Below, piece by piece: positions 32,343-41,370 of a stretch of DNA of 64,000 nt. Position 1 is the stretch's first letter, and every line of letters begins with the position of its first letter. The notes beneath the pieces were generated by a model. The model was given only the letters and a program-made list of their open reading frames with translations, was not told the origin of the DNA and did not search any database. Source of the DNA: Madurella fahalii (taxonomy: Eukaryota > Ascomycota > Sordariomycetes > Sordariales); the NCBI GenBank assembly GCA_029876055.1, contig CM056875.1, forward strand, positions 5,109,001-5,173,000. The letters are read 5' to 3'. The position numbers and the translations under genes are program-made.

Positions 32343-33926
32343 ATGGCCATGGCAAGCTTCAATGGGTGCTTGTTGAGCCAATTGCGGCAATCCCGCACTC
32401 AGTTGGCTCGCCACTTCCCCCAAGCGCCATCGCGGGCATACTCTGCTCTACCGAACGGCTCCATTCCTGCGGCTAAGAAGAAGTATGTCCCGACGAAGGG
32501 GACCTATCCTATCGGCTTCCGGGCCTCTGGCACAATAGTCGGAGTTAAACCGAGCAACACAACGAAACCCGACTTGGCCCTGTTGACGTCGGACGCGCCC
32601 TGCGCTGCCGCCGCTGTCTTCACTAAGAACAAGTTCCAAGCCGCACCCGTCACCTTCAGCAGAAACCTTCTGCAGAGGAAAAGTAACCACGGGGTCCAGA
32701 GTGTCATCATCAACTCGGGATGTGCCAATGCAGTCACCGGCAAGGGCGGCCTGGAAGATGCCGCTAAGATGGCACAAGAGACAGACAAGTGCCTGGGATG
32801 GAGCGACAGCACCATAGTGATGAGTACCGGCGTCATCGGCCAGCGGCTGCCCATCGACAAGATCATCAGCAAGGTGCCAGCGGCACACGACGCTCTGGGC
32901 GCGTCTCACGAGCACTGGCTGACGGCAGCCAAGGCCATCTGCACCACCGACACTTTCCCGAAGCTCATGTCTCGTACTTTCAGCCTGCCCTCGTCGCCAG
33001 AAATCGAGTACAGGATCGCGGGCATGACCAAGGGTGCCGGCATGATCCATCCCAACATGGCTACACTGCTGGGCGTCATCGCTACGGACGCGCCCATCTC
33101 GTCAGCCGCCCTTCCCTCTGTGCTCAAGTACGCAGTCGACCGCTCCTTCAACAGCATCACCATCGACGGCGACACATCAACCAATGACACAATTGCCCTG
33201 CTGGCAAACGGCCTCGCGGGTGGCAAGGAGGTGGTCGAGGGCTCGCCCGACTACGACGCGTTCCGCACCGTGCTGACCGACTTTGCAGCCGAGCTAGCGC
33301 AGCTCGTGGTGCGCGACGGCGAGGGCGCCACAAAGTTCGTCACCATCCGGGTCACCGAGTCGGCAAGTGAGGAGTCGGCCAGAAAGATTGCCAGCACGAT
33401 TGCGCGGTCACCCCTTGTGAAGACGGCACTGTATGGCAAGGACGCAAACTGGTATGTGTTCCTGTATTGTTTCACGCAAAAGTCTCCTGATTTTCCTGAC
33501 TCATTTGCCAGGGGCCGTATCTTGTGTGCTACGGGTTACTCGCTGATTTCCGAGCCTGGTCAGCCGATCAACGAAGTTCCCGAGATTGTCCCCGAGAAGA
33601 CAAACGTGTCTTTCATCCCCACTGACGGAACCGCCGAGCTGAAGCTCCTAGTGAATGGTGAGCCAGAGAAGGTTGACGAGGTAAGGCCCGATTGTGAATG
33701 CAGGCCTGACGAGAGCAGCTGTTGACCCCTAGCAGGCGAGAGCTGCCGAGATACTGGAGCTTGAGGACCTCAAGATCTTGGTTAGGCTGGGTGTGGGCGA
33801 TAAGCAAGCTACCTATTGGACATGTGACTATAGTCACGAATACATGTGAGTGAACCCGACGCTTGCAACTCTGGACTCGTTCTGACCAGGTCGGATAGCA
33901 CCATCAACGGCGACTATCGAACGTAA
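32343..33926 (+). CDS. Mitochondrial ArgJ: ornithine acetyltransferase / N-acetylglutamate synthase
   Basis: Four exons: 32343-33451, 33512-33680, 33736-33845 and 33899-33926, 471 aa. The basic, Arg/Ser-containing N-terminus (MAMASFNGCLLSQLRQSR...RAYSAL) is a mitochondrial presequence. The autocleavage motif KGAGMIHPNMATLLG is present; Thr241 becomes the N-terminal nucleophile of the beta chain. The last exons give GVGDKQATYWTCDYSHEYI and the 28-nt final exon adds TINGDYRT, the conserved C-terminus. The enzyme transfers acetyl from N-acetylornithine to glutamate, recycling the acetyl group in arginine synthesis, and can also make N-acetylglutamate from acetyl-CoA. Two CPC1-type sites upstream fit amino-acid starvation control. 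Family and fold are unambiguous. Confidence 0.97.
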
Positions 33927-34085
33927 AGGGGGAAGCGGTGACGAACTTCTAGTGGATATCTGTTGAAAATATAGATCTAAGCAGGTGCAAGTCCATAATC
34001 TTTAAGTGGGCACTCTCTGGGACTGTTAGTGCAAGAATTCTATGTCGCACATGCTTTCAATAGGGAGAAATGAAAGGCACAATAA

Positions 34086-34098
34086 TAGGGTTAGGGTT
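34086..34098 (+). promoter_or_regulatory. Telobox-like TAGGGTTAGGGTT
   Basis: Two telomere-type units 115 bp upstream of RFC4. Such elements bind Myb/Tbf1-like factors in some fungi, often at growth-related genes. Confidence 0.5.
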
Positions 34099-34142
34099 GC
34101 ACATGCAGTGATAAAACCACTTAAAATCCAAGACGCGACCTG

Positions 34143-34148
34143 ACGCGT
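34143..34148 (+). promoter_or_regulatory. MluI cell-cycle box ACGCGT
   Basis: A perfect MCB, the binding core of the MBF G1/S activator, directly upstream of a replication gene. Confidence 0.6.
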
Positions 34149-34212
34149 CTGTTGCCTCCTCATCGCCTCACGACTTCGATCGTGATACTCGCTACTCAGC
34201 AAATCTGCTAAG

Positions 34213-35386
34213 ATGTCGGCAGCCAAACCGGAAGAGAAAGGCGAATCTTCAACTGCCGCCTACAAGGCACTGATGAACAGCAATGCCACCTACGAGCTGC
34301 CATGGTGAGCGGGCGCGCGAACTACTTCCCATGCCGAGGTGCTGACGCCTATTTTTGTAGGGTAGAGAAATACCGTCCCGTCTTCCTCGATGACATTGTC
34401 GGCAACACAGAGACCATCGAGCGACTCAAGATCATCGCCAGAGACGGCAACATGCCCCATGTCATCATCTCGGGTATGCCCGGTATCGGCAAGACGACCA
34501 GCGTCCTATGCCTGGCGAGGCAATTACTGGGGGACTCATACAAGGAAGCCGTGTTGGAGTTAAACGCCAGCGATGAGCGAGGTACGACTGATTACCTATC
34601 CTCTCCCCGGCCACGGACCCTAACGGAGCGCGGGCAGGTATCGAGGTTGTTCGGCAGCGAATCAAGGGCTTCGCCCAAAAGAAAGTCACACTTCCTCCCG
34701 GGCGGCACAAGATCGTGATCCTGGACGAAGCAGATAGCATGACGTCGGGCGCACAGCAAGCTCTGCGGCGGACGATGGAGATCTACTCGAACACGACACG
34801 CTTCGCCTTTGCATGCAACCAGTCCAACAAGATCATCGAGCCGCTCCAGTCACGGTGCGCCATCCTGCGGTACGCCAAGCTGACCGACGCGCAGGTGGTC
34901 AAGCGGCTGCTGCAGATCATCGAAGCGGAAAAGGTTGAGTACAGCGACGACGGTCTGGCCGCCCTCGTCTTCAGCGCCGAGGGTGACATGCGCCAGGCCA
35001 TCAACAACCTGCAATCGACCTATGCCGGGTTCGGCTTCGTCTCCGGGGACAACGTCTTCAAGGTGGTCGATTCACCACACCCGATCAAAGTGCAGGCTAT
35101 GCTCAAGGCGTGCTACGAGGGCAATGTGGACTCGGCACTCGACACGCTGAGGGAGCTGTGGGACTTGGGGTATTCAAGTCATGATATTATCAGCACCATG
35201 TTTAAGGTGACCAAGACGATCCCGACATTGAGCGAGCACTCCAAACTGGAATTCATCAAAGAGATTGGGTTCACACACATGAAGATCCTGGAAGGGGTGC
35301 AGACGTTGCTACAGCTGAGCGGTTGCGTGGTTCGGCTGTGCAAGCTGAATATGGACCCGAAGAAGTTTGAGCTGCCAAAGAAGTGA
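34213..35386 (+). CDS. RFC4: Replication factor C subunit 4 (clamp loader small subunit)
   Basis: Three exons: 34213-34304, 34361-34581 and 34638-35386, 353 aa. AAA+ clamp-loader ATPase with VEKYRP at the start of the core, Walker A GMPGIGKTTS, Walker B VILDEADSM, sensor 1 AFACNQSNKI and the arginine-finger SRC motif in LQSRCAILRY. The C-terminal collar domain is complete (IGFTHMKILEGVQTLLQL). Sequence matches yeast Rfc4 (human RFC2) better than other small subunits, for instance NMPHVIISGMPGIGKTTSV and FVSGDNVFKVVDSPHP. RFC opens and loads PCNA at primer-template junctions in replication and repair, and the same subunit serves checkpoint and cohesion clamp loaders. The 30-residue N-terminal extension before LPWVEKYRP is longer than in yeast. 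Both introns (GTGAGC, GTACGA donors) close conserved codons. Confidence 0.97.
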
Positions 35387-35522
35387 TGAGATATAGAATA
35401 GAAAATAATCCAAGATACCCAATCAAGCTTCATGTGCTTTCCTCGGATGAGTAGAGGAAAGGCGATATATAATACACGGGCCACTTGGCTGCCAGCCGCG
35501 GCATCCACAAGAGTATCCCGCA

Positions 35523-35962
35523 TCAATCCTCATCCTCGTCCTTCCCGTATTCCCGCTCAAGACTCTGCCACATGGCCTGGTCCCTCGCCAGTCGCCTCTT
35601 GATGCGCATCTTTGCCTCGTACTCACGGAGCCTGTGGTCCGCCTCCATCATGCTTCCCAGCACCATGCCCGACATTTGGAGGTACCTGATCCACCACAGT
35701 CAGTATTTTGCTCTCTCTCCACCGCGCCTCCGCAGTTTCTATACCAGAATGTTTCAAAACAGAGCGGGAATTACAGGGCGGTAGATACGTACACTTTAAA
35801 CTGGATCGTCAATCCCCTATAGAGAGGCGAAACTAGGTAACCCAACCCGCCCAGCATGGCCGTGGCAGCGCCCCACTTGACGGCGCCGTAGACGGCGCCC
35901 CGGGTGGCCTCCCATGAGGCGTCGACGGCTTCGTCGTGTTTGCTGTCGTTGATGGAAGGCAT
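35523..35962 (-). CDS. Small conserved membrane protein, unknown function
   Basis: Two exons: 35793-35962 and 35523-35685, 110 aa. It starts MPSINDSKHDEAVDASW. Two hydrophobic segments follow, AVKWGAATAMLGGLGYLVS and, after splicing, VYLQMSGMVLGSMM, then a charged helix (EADHRLREYEAKMRIKRRLARDQ) and an acidic end (KDEDED). The phase-2 intron (GTACGT...GATCAG) joins FKVYLQMSG, which reads naturally. I recall similar short proteins in other Sordariomycetes but no assigned function. Size and layout are compatible with an organellar inner-membrane protein; that is inference. It converges on RFC4, with stop codons 136 bp apart. Confidence 0.75.
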
Positions 35963-36807
35963 TGTGTCGGAAAGATGGATGAGGTGGGATGTTGGTGGAT
36001 GAAAGTGTGATGATTATGTATGAGCCGTGCCACCTGGGACGGGATTCACAGGAGGGTCAGAATTAGGCGATTTACTACCGGTGGCGGCTGCCCGCCTCGA
36101 ACCCGTCCTTTCGTGGGATGGGTAGGCGTGTAAGGTCTTGAACCTGCCGTCGTGGCGCGTTGTCCGAGCTGCAGGTGTAGCTCGGTACGGGCGGCTCGGG
36201 TGGCCGAATTTCTTCACAAGATGACGGGTACCGTCTCCGCTGCTTCTTCCCCGAATCCAAACAAATTTGCCAATGGTAGATTCGCAAGCAAAACGATCAG
36301 ATCTTATCAATCATCTCGCGACTCCCGTGAGTGCGTCATTACTTCATAAGTCACTTGGATGGGCAGGGGTGGCAAGGCTTTGTGAGAGCTTTGGGTTTTC
36401 CGGCTGTTCGGACGCCCATCATACCACTGTGGGGCCGCCTGTCAGCGTCGGATACAGTACCGTTTTCGGCATCCCGCAGATCCGATTGAAGTACTCGGAA
36501 ACAAAAACAACTGCTGAGTGTTTCCCAGAATCAAGAACTCATAATTTAACAACCGTTAATCTTAGGTATGCAGAGAGTCTCTCATTTTGAGGATGTCTGT
36601 TATCTATCTCTATTCGCCTTGTTCTTAGCGCCCGCTCACACTCTCTCCCAGAGGATACCTGCAGTCTATAGAGACCATGCCCCTCTAGAACTGATATCCG
36701 ACTGCCCTCCAAACAAAACGCCATCTTTTTAACCACTTCAACATTCAACCGCCAATGATACCGACCCACCTCCGGAGCTCTCCATACAACTCAACAAACC
36801 ATCTCCG
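35963..36807. other. Intergenic region between the small membrane protein and HIS3
   Basis: About 845 bp: upstream region of the leftward gene at 35962 and 3' flank of HIS3. No gene supported. Confidence 0.5.
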
Positions 36808-37562
36808 CTACACAGTCAAAGTCCCCTTCGTACTCGGCACCTCCCCCTCTCTGCCCTTGACCCTGCTCGTAGCCTGCCGGACTGCCACCGCGAGCGCCTT
36901 GAACGCGCTCTCGGCCCGGTGGTGGTCGTTGTCGCCCCGCAGGCAGTCGACGTGCAGCGTGACGCGGGCCGCCTGCGCGAAGCTCTGCAGGCAGTGGGGG
37001 ATCATCTCGGTGCTGAGGTCGCCGATCTTCTCCCGCTTCAGGCCCAGGTCCACGACGCTGAAGGGCCGGTTCGACAGGTCCACCACCGCCCGGCTGAGCG
37101 CCTCGTCCAGCGGCGCGTAGGCGTACCCGAAGCGGGCGAGGCCCGTGGGCGCGCCCAGGGCTTGTGCAAAGGCGTACCCGAGCGCGATGCACACGTCTTC
37201 GGCTGTGTGGTGGTCGTCGACTGAACCAGGGTTAGATAGATATGTTTGAGGTTTGGCTTTGGGGAGTGGGGGGGAGGTCACTGACTGTGCAAGTCGCCTT
37301 TGCAGGCGAGCGCGAGACTCCAGCCTGCGTGCTTCGCTAGCGCATGGAGCATGTGGTCTAGGAATCCAATGCCCGTATTAATGCTGATTGTTTGTGACTT
37401 GCTCGACTGGCTGGCGTGGCCATCGGCACCGCTGACCTGCAAGCGGGGGTCTGTGTCTGGGGGGAATGCGCCGCCATCGAGATTGAGCGCCAGCTGAATC
37501 TTGGTCTCGTTTGTGTCGCGCGCGAACGCCGCCCACCGGGTTGCGGGTTGAGGGGAGCTCAT
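36808..37562 (-). CDS. HIS3: Imidazoleglycerol-phosphate dehydratase
   Basis: Two exons: 37286-37562 and 36808-37220, 229 aa, the normal length for the monofunctional fungal enzyme. The two metal-binding motifs are present: GFLDHMLHALAKHAGW and DDHHTAED (restored by the splice), with the second repeat CLRGDNDHHRAESAFKALA. The enzyme dehydrates imidazole-glycerol-3-phosphate to imidazole-acetol-phosphate in histidine synthesis, using a dinuclear Mn site shaped by these His and Glu residues. The intron has GTCAGT/CAG borders. It diverges from LOC1 across a 340-bp shared promoter with a near-match CPC1 site (TGATTCA, 37618-37624). Confidence 0.97.
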
Positions 37563-37902
37563 GATTATGTCCTTGCAATTCGGAAACGCCCAGGCACCTC
37601 TTTACTGCCGCTGTAAGTGATTCAATGGCCGCAAACTCCTGCTCTACTTTTCCCAGAAATTTTGGGGCTTGCACCGCGATCGGCCGCGATAAGAATCGAT
37701 ACCTGAATCGGACCCCGCGCCAAGACAACCGTTTGCCTGCCGGGAGCATTTGGCAGAAGAGACGACCCTTGTCAGGCCCACCAGCGCAGATCGATAGCCA
37801 TCACGATAAGGGACGACGACCCAAAATTTTCGAACGAGCTCGAAGCAGACGAACAAGACCGACGACGACAGCGACCGCCAACAAAACACATCACCAGCAG
37901 CA
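37563..37902. promoter_or_regulatory. Bidirectional promoter of HIS3 and LOC1
   Basis: 340 bp between divergent start codons. TGATTCA at 37618-37624 differs by one base from the CPC1/Gcn4 core and lies 56 bp from the HIS3 ATG. No perfect TGASTCA was found. Confidence 0.6.
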
Positions 37903-38602
37903 ATGGCACCCACACGCACAATAAAAAACAAATTCGCTGCCAGCAAATCTGGGAGCAACAAATCTTCTAAAGACGGCGGCGGCGGCATCACCAAATCCAA
38001 AGGCAGATCCGGCTCCAAATCAAAAGCCCCCGTGACAGCGACACAAGTCAAAGGCCGCCCCAACCTGGCGGGCCTCGACAAGTCCAAAAAGAAGAAGCAG
38101 AGGGTCTACACGGAAAGGGAATTGGGAATTCCTGAATTGAACATGGTGACACCCGTGGGCGTGACCAAGCCGCGGGGCAAGAAGAAGGGCAAGGTGTTTG
38201 TCGACGACAGGGTCTGTATCCCTTCCAACCCCATCCCCAACCTCCCCTTCCTTGCCCATCTCTACATCTCCATCCTAACAATCCCTATAGGAAAGCATGA
38301 CCACGATCCTCGCTCTCGTCCAGGCCGAAAAAGACGGGCAAATCGAGTCCAAGATGATCAAGGCCCGCCAGATGGAGGAGATCCGCGAGGCGCGGCGGGC
38401 CGAGGCGGAGAAGAAGGAGGCGGAGCGCAAGGCCAGGTTGGAGGACACCAAGGAGTCGTTGCGCAAGAAGCGCAAGCGGAGCGGCAAGAAGGGTGGGGAA
38501 GAGGAGGCCGAGGAAGACAAGAGTCTCAAGGTCGTCACGGCCATGGGGACTAAAGCGGCCAAGCCGAAGAAGAAGAGGGTTTCTTTTGCTGCGCCTGAAT
38601 GA
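37903..38602 (+). CDS. LOC1: Loc1-like ribosome biogenesis / RNA-binding protein
   Basis: Two exons: 37903-38211 and 38291-38602, 206 aa. A very basic protein: the N-terminus is Lys/Ser/Gly-rich, the centre has KGRPNLAGLDKSKKKKQRVYTERELGIPELN-type sequence (split here by reading positions 50-80), and the C-terminal half is a charged helix (IKARQMEEIREARRAEAEKK) ending KKKRVSFAAPE. This layout fits fungal Loc1, which acts in 60S subunit assembly and nuclear mRNA localisation in yeast. The intron begins GTCTGT, a weaker donor, and ends CTATAG; it joins VFVDDR to ESMTTILALVQ in phase 0. Identification rests on overall pattern and the ELGIPELN / MTTILALV motifs. Confidence 0.8.
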
Positions 38603-38977
38603 AATTGGACCTCGATTTGTACTTGAGGTTGGGAGTGTGTGGTTTTTACTAACGGTCAGGTCATTCGTGTATGTTTGCATGGCGGGCGTCCGGCGTTGTC
38701 GGTGAAGGGGGTAAAACAGGGATTTGTCAGAATTAGGACAGAGATACCAACTGAGACTGGGAGGTTTTGTTGGCGGCGTGCCTGGCTGGTGGACGCTGCC
38801 AGTAATAGCAAGTCCAATCGCAGATGCAGTACGTGGGGTGCCTGTCCTTGTATTTTGCAAAACATCTAGTCTACATGCTGCGCTGTATGCTTCCCTAGTA
38901 GTCTAGTCTACGACCAGATGCAACCATTCTATCCCTACAGAATCGATACACGAGTTTTCCTAGCAGCAACCTCACGA
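38603..38977. other. Convergent spacer between LOC1 and the hydrolase
   Basis: About 375 bp, presumably two 3' untranslated regions. Nothing else seen. Confidence 0.5.
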
Positions 38978-40599
38978 TCAAACGTCGAGGATTTGCAGCT
39001 TCCGCCTCATAGGCGCGAAATCGGCCACGAACTGCGTCTTGGACACCTCCCCATTCGAACCCGGATTGATGCCATCGAGGTTGATTTCGGAGACCATGGA
39101 CCTCAGGAAGTTACAGATCTGCAGTGAATTAGCTAGAGCAGACGGCCAAAAGCAGGGTGAAGCATACCGGCCGAGCATGCCATCTCCCGCCACCAATTTC
39201 GAACCATGAGAGATGCCCGCCCAGCGAGGTCGTGCAGAGTACCGTATATGGGTTCTGCATAAACTCCTGAAACGGAATCGCCTCGTATGCTGCAATCTGT
39301 AAAGCGTGAGTTGCATGAGCCAGGATGTGAGACCAGGTACGCTGCACTTACGGGGTCGTCGAGGGCGGAGATGGCAAAGAACGGGATTCTGATTGCCAGA
39401 ACAGCATCTGAAGACGAGGCATCACGGTAGTAAGCACCCTCGGTGGGGTAACCCCAAGTGACAGTCCTGTTGCGCTGCGGTTAACCGGTGCCTATCGGCG
39501 ACCCCGGTGTGGGGAGATGGGTTTGATAGACTTACTGGACTTCCCGGTCAAACTCGTGGAGATAGGTGACTTTCTGGATCCGGTCAAAGTCGAGGCCTGT
39601 GTGGCACAGGACCGATTCCTTGTGCATGCTGATGAGCTTCTTCATGTTGGCTGAACCCACATGTCAGCCGTATCCCGAGTTAAACGCAACAGGCAACTTA
39701 CTCCCCATCACCCGGGAGTACACCCTCCCCAGAGATGTCCGCTGGAGCGCTTTATTGGAAACATCCAAATTGAAGGGATTGCCCACAGATATGGCGCCTT
39801 TCAGCGGGCAATTTACGCCTTCTTCGCCCACGTACTGCCGAAAACTGTTAGCCGGACATGGTAAGGACACCAGTCGGTTAGATTGCTCACGTTAGTCAAG
39901 ATGTTGGCGCCCAGAGAGAAACCAATGGCAAAAAGCGGCCGGTTGGGGAAAGTCCGTCTCGCCCAGTTCACAATCTATCCAACGTCTGAATCAGCTGCTG
40001 TCCCGGCCAATGGCCAGCTGAATGGATGCACGAACCTGACGGATGTCCCAGGTGGCTCTCGCATTGAAGAGAACACCACTAGTGACCTTGCTGTTTGCGC
40101 ACCCACGGGCGTTCACCACGCAAACTTCCCAGGTTCGGTCACCCTGAACCAAGGGAGCAATGGCGTGCCGGAGATAGACCTCGTGAGAACCGCCCGACAG
40201 CCCGTGGAGTACAATTAGCATGGGCCGACTGTCATCGGAGCCAATCTTGGAAAAGTCGTCGTCGGCAAAGTAAGCGGTCCGAGGAGGGAGTGACTCGTCC
40301 ACGTCCTTGTGCTGGTCAACAACAAAGTCGACAGCAAAGGTACCGGTGTAAACCTTATGGTCGGCGTCGAAAATCTTCCTGCGGTAGTAGATCGGTGGCC
40401 CATGCTCCTTGACGGCGGTCCACATGGTTTGCGCATGACCGTTGAAGAGCAACGGGTTGAGCTGGCACGGAGGCACAGCCGCTTCGCAGACCTTCAGCAA
40501 GTCCGTGTCGGAGCCATCTTTCTTCCGCAACGCCAGCGGCGACGGAGAATGCGTGAAGGCGATCTTCGCGCGGCCGAACCAGTCCATAACTCTGAACAT
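38978..40599 (-). CDS. YheT/EHT1-type alpha/beta hydrolase (ester-forming acyltransferase/esterase)
   Basis: Seven exons: 40036-40599, 39891-39974, 39702-39834, 39536-39650, 39352-39466, 39168-39296 and 38978-39118, 426 aa; every phase closes. The alpha/beta hydrolase fold shows LIVLHGLSGGSHEVYLRH (oxyanion region), nucleophile elbow GFSLGAN, acid segment ISALDDP and catalytic-His segment TTSLGGHLSWFE. This set matches the YheT family that includes yeast Eht1/Eeb1, which form and cleave medium-chain fatty-acid ethyl esters. The substrate is inferred. Two adjacent ATGs (40599 and 40587) are possible starts; both give near-identical proteins. It diverges from MAU2. Confidence 0.88.
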
Positions 40600-41370
40600 G
40601 CGGCTGGTAGCCCGGAAGGCGCCAAGAGAAGACAGGTTGTGGGAACTGAGTCCCCAAGACCAAGGAAGGATATTGCGAGCTCGACGCTCGGGGCCGAAAC
40701 GGTCGACGTTTAGGTGATCGGCGCGGTAGGGGCCGCAGTGACCCAGAGATTTGGTTAAAGGGGGTCCGAGACGGGGGACTGTGGAGTCTGCAGTCCTTGA
40801 GCCGTTTGCTAATAGGAATTGCGGATTCCGGAGCCGGCTTCTAAGTTGACAATTCGCAGAAAACGGAAGAAAAGAAATGAGGAAACGTTGTATTTCCCGA
40901 GGTAATATTAATTATATGGGCGAGTCGATTGAATTGGAGAACTGACGAAAGCATTCCACACCCAACGCCTGAGAAATGCAGTGGAACGGAGAACAAGGAT
41001 CAATCGGCGCCAAACAATCTCGAGTTCCACCGAGGGCCAAATCGCTCGGGAACCCGCGACTACCGAGGCACCGACGGAGGTGGTGGGGCAGTTCGGTGCC
41101 GCCATGACCCACCGCAGGGGGGACGGAGGACTTGCCCGTTTTGGCCATTGCAGTGGCACTCGCGGGGACGCAAGCCACAGGCCAGGTGGCTAGTGCGGCA
41201 CAGAACATGCCCCCGGCTTCCTTGATCAGCAATGCGCCGGCGCGTCCAACTTCGAAAGCCACGAACCGACCACAATCGACTTTTCTTTTTCTTTTTCTTT
41301 TTTTTTTTTCCGCGCGTCAACGGCCTAGCTACTCAGATAGGTACCGAAAAGTGCTTGGCCTGCCGACAGG
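40600..41370. other. Divergent promoter region between the hydrolase and MAU2
   Basis: About 770 bp. A pyrimidine tract (about 41280-41310) ends in TTTCCGCGCGTCAA, an E2F/MBF-like sequence just upstream of MAU2. A 116-codon minus-strand open frame (40912-41262) was not accepted as a gene. Confidence 0.55.
41307..41320 (+). promoter_or_regulatory. E2F/MBF-like site TTTCCGCGCGTCAA
   Basis: Matches the TTTSSCGC E2F consensus on the + strand and contains ACGCG on the minus strand; 51 bp upstream of the MAU2 ATG. Confidence 0.4.

Larger units (their letters stand above)
33927..34212. promoter_or_regulatory. RFC4 promoter with telobox and MluI cell-cycle box
   Basis: A compact 286-bp spacer between argJ and RFC4. 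It contains TAGGGTTAGGGTT at 34086-34098 and a perfect ACGCGT at 34143-34148, 65 bp before the RFC4 ATG. Confidence 0.65.

Noticed and set aside
40912..41262. 116-codon minus ORF in the hydrolase/MAU2 promoter
   Set aside because: No conserved motif and it lies across a divergent promoter; not supported.
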